Shown here piece after piece: positions 5,674 through 7,425 of a stretch of DNA of 7,425 nucleotides. The DNA lies in NCBI GenBank assembly GCA_947625395.1, contig CANQOD010000058.1, positions 1-7,425 of the forward strand, written 5' to 3'. The notes below the pieces were generated by a model. The model searched no databases. It worked only from the letters and a program-made list of their open reading frames with translations, and was not told the origin of the DNA. Source of the stretch: an uncultured Bacilli bacterium (GTDB lineage: Bacteria > Bacillota_I > Bacilli_A > RF39 > UBA660). Each line of letters opens with the position of its first letter. Within the stretch, counting starts at the first letter, position 1. The position numbers and the translations under genes are program-made.

Positions 5674-7425
5674 TTACATTGGTGTTAATACTTGGCGGAA
5701 CGAATAATTTTCACCTAAGTTACCTGCTTCACCAGCACAGTTGAATCCAAAAATACCGGCACGTTCACCACTTTCGCCACGTCCACTTCGAATCATCCAT
5801 GGTTGATAATCACGTACAAGCCAAGTATCATCACCGTACCATCTAGGAACTTCACTTAAGGCATACCCCTTACATACTTTTCCATGGCAGGCTGTGCTTA
5901 TATCATCACTTATATAGTTATCATAATATTTGTCTGCGGGCCAACTTCGACCTGTAAAATGGGAACCATCTGTAAGTATTCCATCATATCCTGAGTTATT
6001 GACAGTCGTATTTCCTGACATTTTTTTATAGACACCCATTGTGTATTCCCAAGCACCTCCATTGATATCATAAATTCCTGTGATGTTTCCTGTTGAACTG
6101 GCACCTGCTCCAGCATAGCCTTGACCACTTCCTCGGTCAACCATCACGTCATAAGTATTTCCACAGGAAGAAGTGCCAACAGCACCAATCGTATTTGCCA
6201 TCCCGGCGGAACAGCCTGTCATATAATCATTATAGGTATTTGTATAAACTTCTTTGTTAACTCCACTATATAAACTGTTTCCATACTTTCCATATTTGCT
6301 TTGAGTAAGATAACTGATGAGAACCCATTCACTATCTTTCGCTGCATGACTATCATACGTACTTTGGTCAAAGCCAAATACATTGCCAGACTCTGTCATT
6401 CGTCTTGAAACTAAATCGATGGTGGATACTCGAATATTTCGCCAACTATACACATTCGGCTTGATAATTGATTTATTTGGTTCTACAGTATCAGCGTGTG
6501 CCGCATTTTTAGTTGCAGCACCAACTCCGGTTCCATTACCACTACTATATCCTGTTTCAAATTTTCCTATCCAGATTCCAGATAACTCTTCGGTTCCAAA
6601 TGTAAATCCGGGTGGTGTATACCAATTTGTAGGATACTTTCCTGTGTATTGGGCGGAACCATCTTCGTCTTTCTCATCTTCTCGAATAAACTTGACATCG
6701 ATTTCGCCAGGTAAAGCCGCACTTGGTTCGTCTTCTCTTCCCTCTTCTCTTTTGCCATAGTAACGTGTTCCATTTTCTGATTTTATGGTGTAACTATATC
6801 GCGGTATCCACACCCACATTTGTAAGATGTCTGCCATTTTGATTTCCGTTCCTGAATTTGCTTGTCGATAATTTGCTCGAGTATTAGATGTCACTGTTAC
6901 CGCGTTTGCCCATTTTTGATTATTATAATTGTACCATTCACTAGTAACATCTGCTTTCTCCCATCTCTTATCTATCTCATCATAAATAACAGGCATCATA
7001 TTGTCCGCAAGTACTGGGGCATTTGGTTGATTGATTTGAGTTGCATTAATCGCTACTTTTCCATAAAACACTTTCCCTTGAGCTTCATTTCCGGCATTGA
7101 TGTTTAACCAGATTTTTAACTCATAGTAGATTCTGTTCTTCTCACCTCTTTTTAAATTTCCACTATCGATGACCCTATTCTCAGTTAAACTATCTATTTT
7201 CTCTAGATTCACTCTCTTTAACTCATAGCGAATATCATTATAAGGAATGTATTCACATTCTTCACATTCACTTTGTCTTTCTTTATCATCGATTAATACT
7301 AAATCATAATCGACATCTACTAAACTATTATTTTGAATATAAAACTGAAACGCGCTTCCCATTTTTCCGGTACCATCAACAACAGGAATTGTATTTTCTA
7401 GCGTTAAATCTCCATTCGTTTCTAC
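5674..7425 (-). CDS. Paralogous envelope protein, second tandem copy (N-terminus beyond window edge)
   Basis: 583 codons are visible. The frame is open to the window edge and the first 21 codons there (VETNGDLTLENTIPVVDGTG region) align with residues 52-72 of the neighbouring copy, so about 51 N-terminal residues, including the signal or anchor segment, are outside. The internal ATG at 7362 is not the start. The domain plan is the same: NNSLVDVDYDLVLID, CxxC at 7255-7266, FYGKVAINATQ, MADILQMWVWIPRYSYTI, GIYDINGGAWEYTMGV and SFRQVLTP at the end. The N-terminal half is nearly identical to the neighbour; the C-terminal domain diverges more and the last stretch before SFRQVL hardly aligns. The RGG motif has become RSGRG and an extra Cys appears (FGFNCAGE). 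Residues Cys-x4-Cys (TACHGKVCKG) are kept. FGE-type catalytic cysteines are absent. It is probably a surface-exposed binding protein. The stop is TAA, and the next copy starts 93 nt downstream without a clear terminator between. Confidence 0.85.
   Translation of the reverse strand, partial: VETNGDLTLENTIPVVDGTGKMGSAFQFYIQNNSLVDVDYDLVLIDDKERQSECEECEYIPYNDIRYELKRVNLEKIDSLTENRVIDSGNLKRGEKNRIYYELKIWLNINAGNEAQGKVFYGKVAINATQINQPNAPVLADNMMPVIYDEIDKRWEKADVTSEWYNYNNQKWANAVTVTSNTRANYRQANSGTEIKMADILQMWVWIPRYSYTIKSENGTRYYGKREEGREDEPSAALPGEIDVKFIREDEKDEDGSAQYTGKYPTNWYTPPGFTFGTEELSGIWIGKFETGYSSGNGTGVGAATKNAAHADTVEPNKSIIKPNVYSWRNIRVSTIDLVSRRMTESGNVFGFDQSTYDSHAAKDSEWVLISYLTQSKYGKYGNSLYSGVNKEVYTNTYNDYMTGCSAGMANTIGAVGTSSCGNTYDVMVDRGSGQGYAGAGASSTGNITGIYDINGGAWEYTMGVYKKMSGNTTVNNSGYDGILTDGSHFTGRSWPADKYYDNYISDDISTACHGKVCKGYALSEVPRWYGDDTWLVRDYQPWMIRSGRGESGERAGIFGFNCAGEAGNLGENYSFRQVLTPM

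Larger units (their letters stand above)
3694..7425 (-). repeat. Tandem duplication of a surface-protein gene
   Basis: Two head-to-tail copies (3694-5580 and 5674-7425 onward) share their whole domain order, and long protein stretches are identical, such as ECEYIPYNDIRYELKRVNL and SLTENRVIDSGNLKRG. DNA similarity is also high in the 5' halves, but many silent changes separate them, so the duplication is not very recent. More copies may lie beyond the right edge. Confidence 0.85.

Noticed and set aside
7360..7362. ATG as the start of the second surface-protein copy
   Set aside because: The frame is open upstream to the window edge and those 21 codons align with the neighbouring copy, so this Met is internal.
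3694..7425. Diversity-generating retroelement target genes
   Set aside because: The lectin-like fold and variable C-terminus invite this idea, but the two variable segments are not near-identical at DNA level with changes limited to positions that could be template adenines. They differ at all bases and in length. No reverse transcriptase or template repeat is in the window. A search of the flanks could reopen it.
1..7425. Mycoplasma-type genetic code (TGA as Trp)
   Set aside because: Genes are complete under the standard code, Trp is TGG throughout, and a TGA stop closes the frame just upstream of the LysM gene start.

Overview
The window is a stretch of an AT-rich, low-GC Gram-positive (Bacillota) genome in which every supported gene lies on the minus strand, so transcription runs from high to low coordinates. 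The core order, GdpP-type DHH phosphoesterase, rplI, dnaB, is the conserved gdpP-rplI-dnaB(dnaC) block known from Bacilli. Strong AGGAGG-type ribosome binding sites and the standard code (the genes are open under code 11, and Trp is TGG) fit this. The style of the two large surface proteins reminds me of uncultured gut Bacilli, but that taxon guess rests on memory and was not tested.

Region 1 (1-3584) is a tight operon read leftward: a DHH/DHHA1 phosphodiesterase matching only the catalytic half of GdpP, then ribosomal protein L9 (2-nt gap), replicative helicase DnaB (11-nt gap, with its Shine-Dalgarno overlapping the rplI stop), and a secreted LysM protein (2-nt gap, probable TTG start) that runs off the left edge. 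The operon joins c-di-AMP turnover, translation, replication and probably cell-wall remodelling, which is a normal housekeeping mixture for this locus.

Region 2 (3585-3693) is a compact spacer. It holds a rho-independent terminator for the gene to its right and, overlapping it, a promoter with a perfect TATAAT and a strong RBS for the operon. It contains no remnant of the missing N-terminal half of GdpP.

Region 3 (3694-7425) is a tandem duplication of a large envelope-protein gene. Each copy appears to have a membrane or signal segment (visible only in the complete copy), a beta-rich domain reminiscent of SipW-type/TasA-like secreted proteins, a conserved linker with an MWVWIPRYSYTI motif, and a C-terminal domain with sulfatase-modifying-factor/C-type-lectin-like hallmarks (YDMSGGSWEY, W..RGG, SFRQVL) but without the FGE catalytic cysteines. 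The copies are highly similar along most of their length but almost unrelated in the last roughly 40 residues before SFRQVLTP, as expected of a diversifying binding surface. A run of eight G (coding strand) lies just upstream of a TATAAT box in front of the complete copy. In an AT-rich genome this is a plausible phase-variation switch. This pair is the most interesting part of the window.
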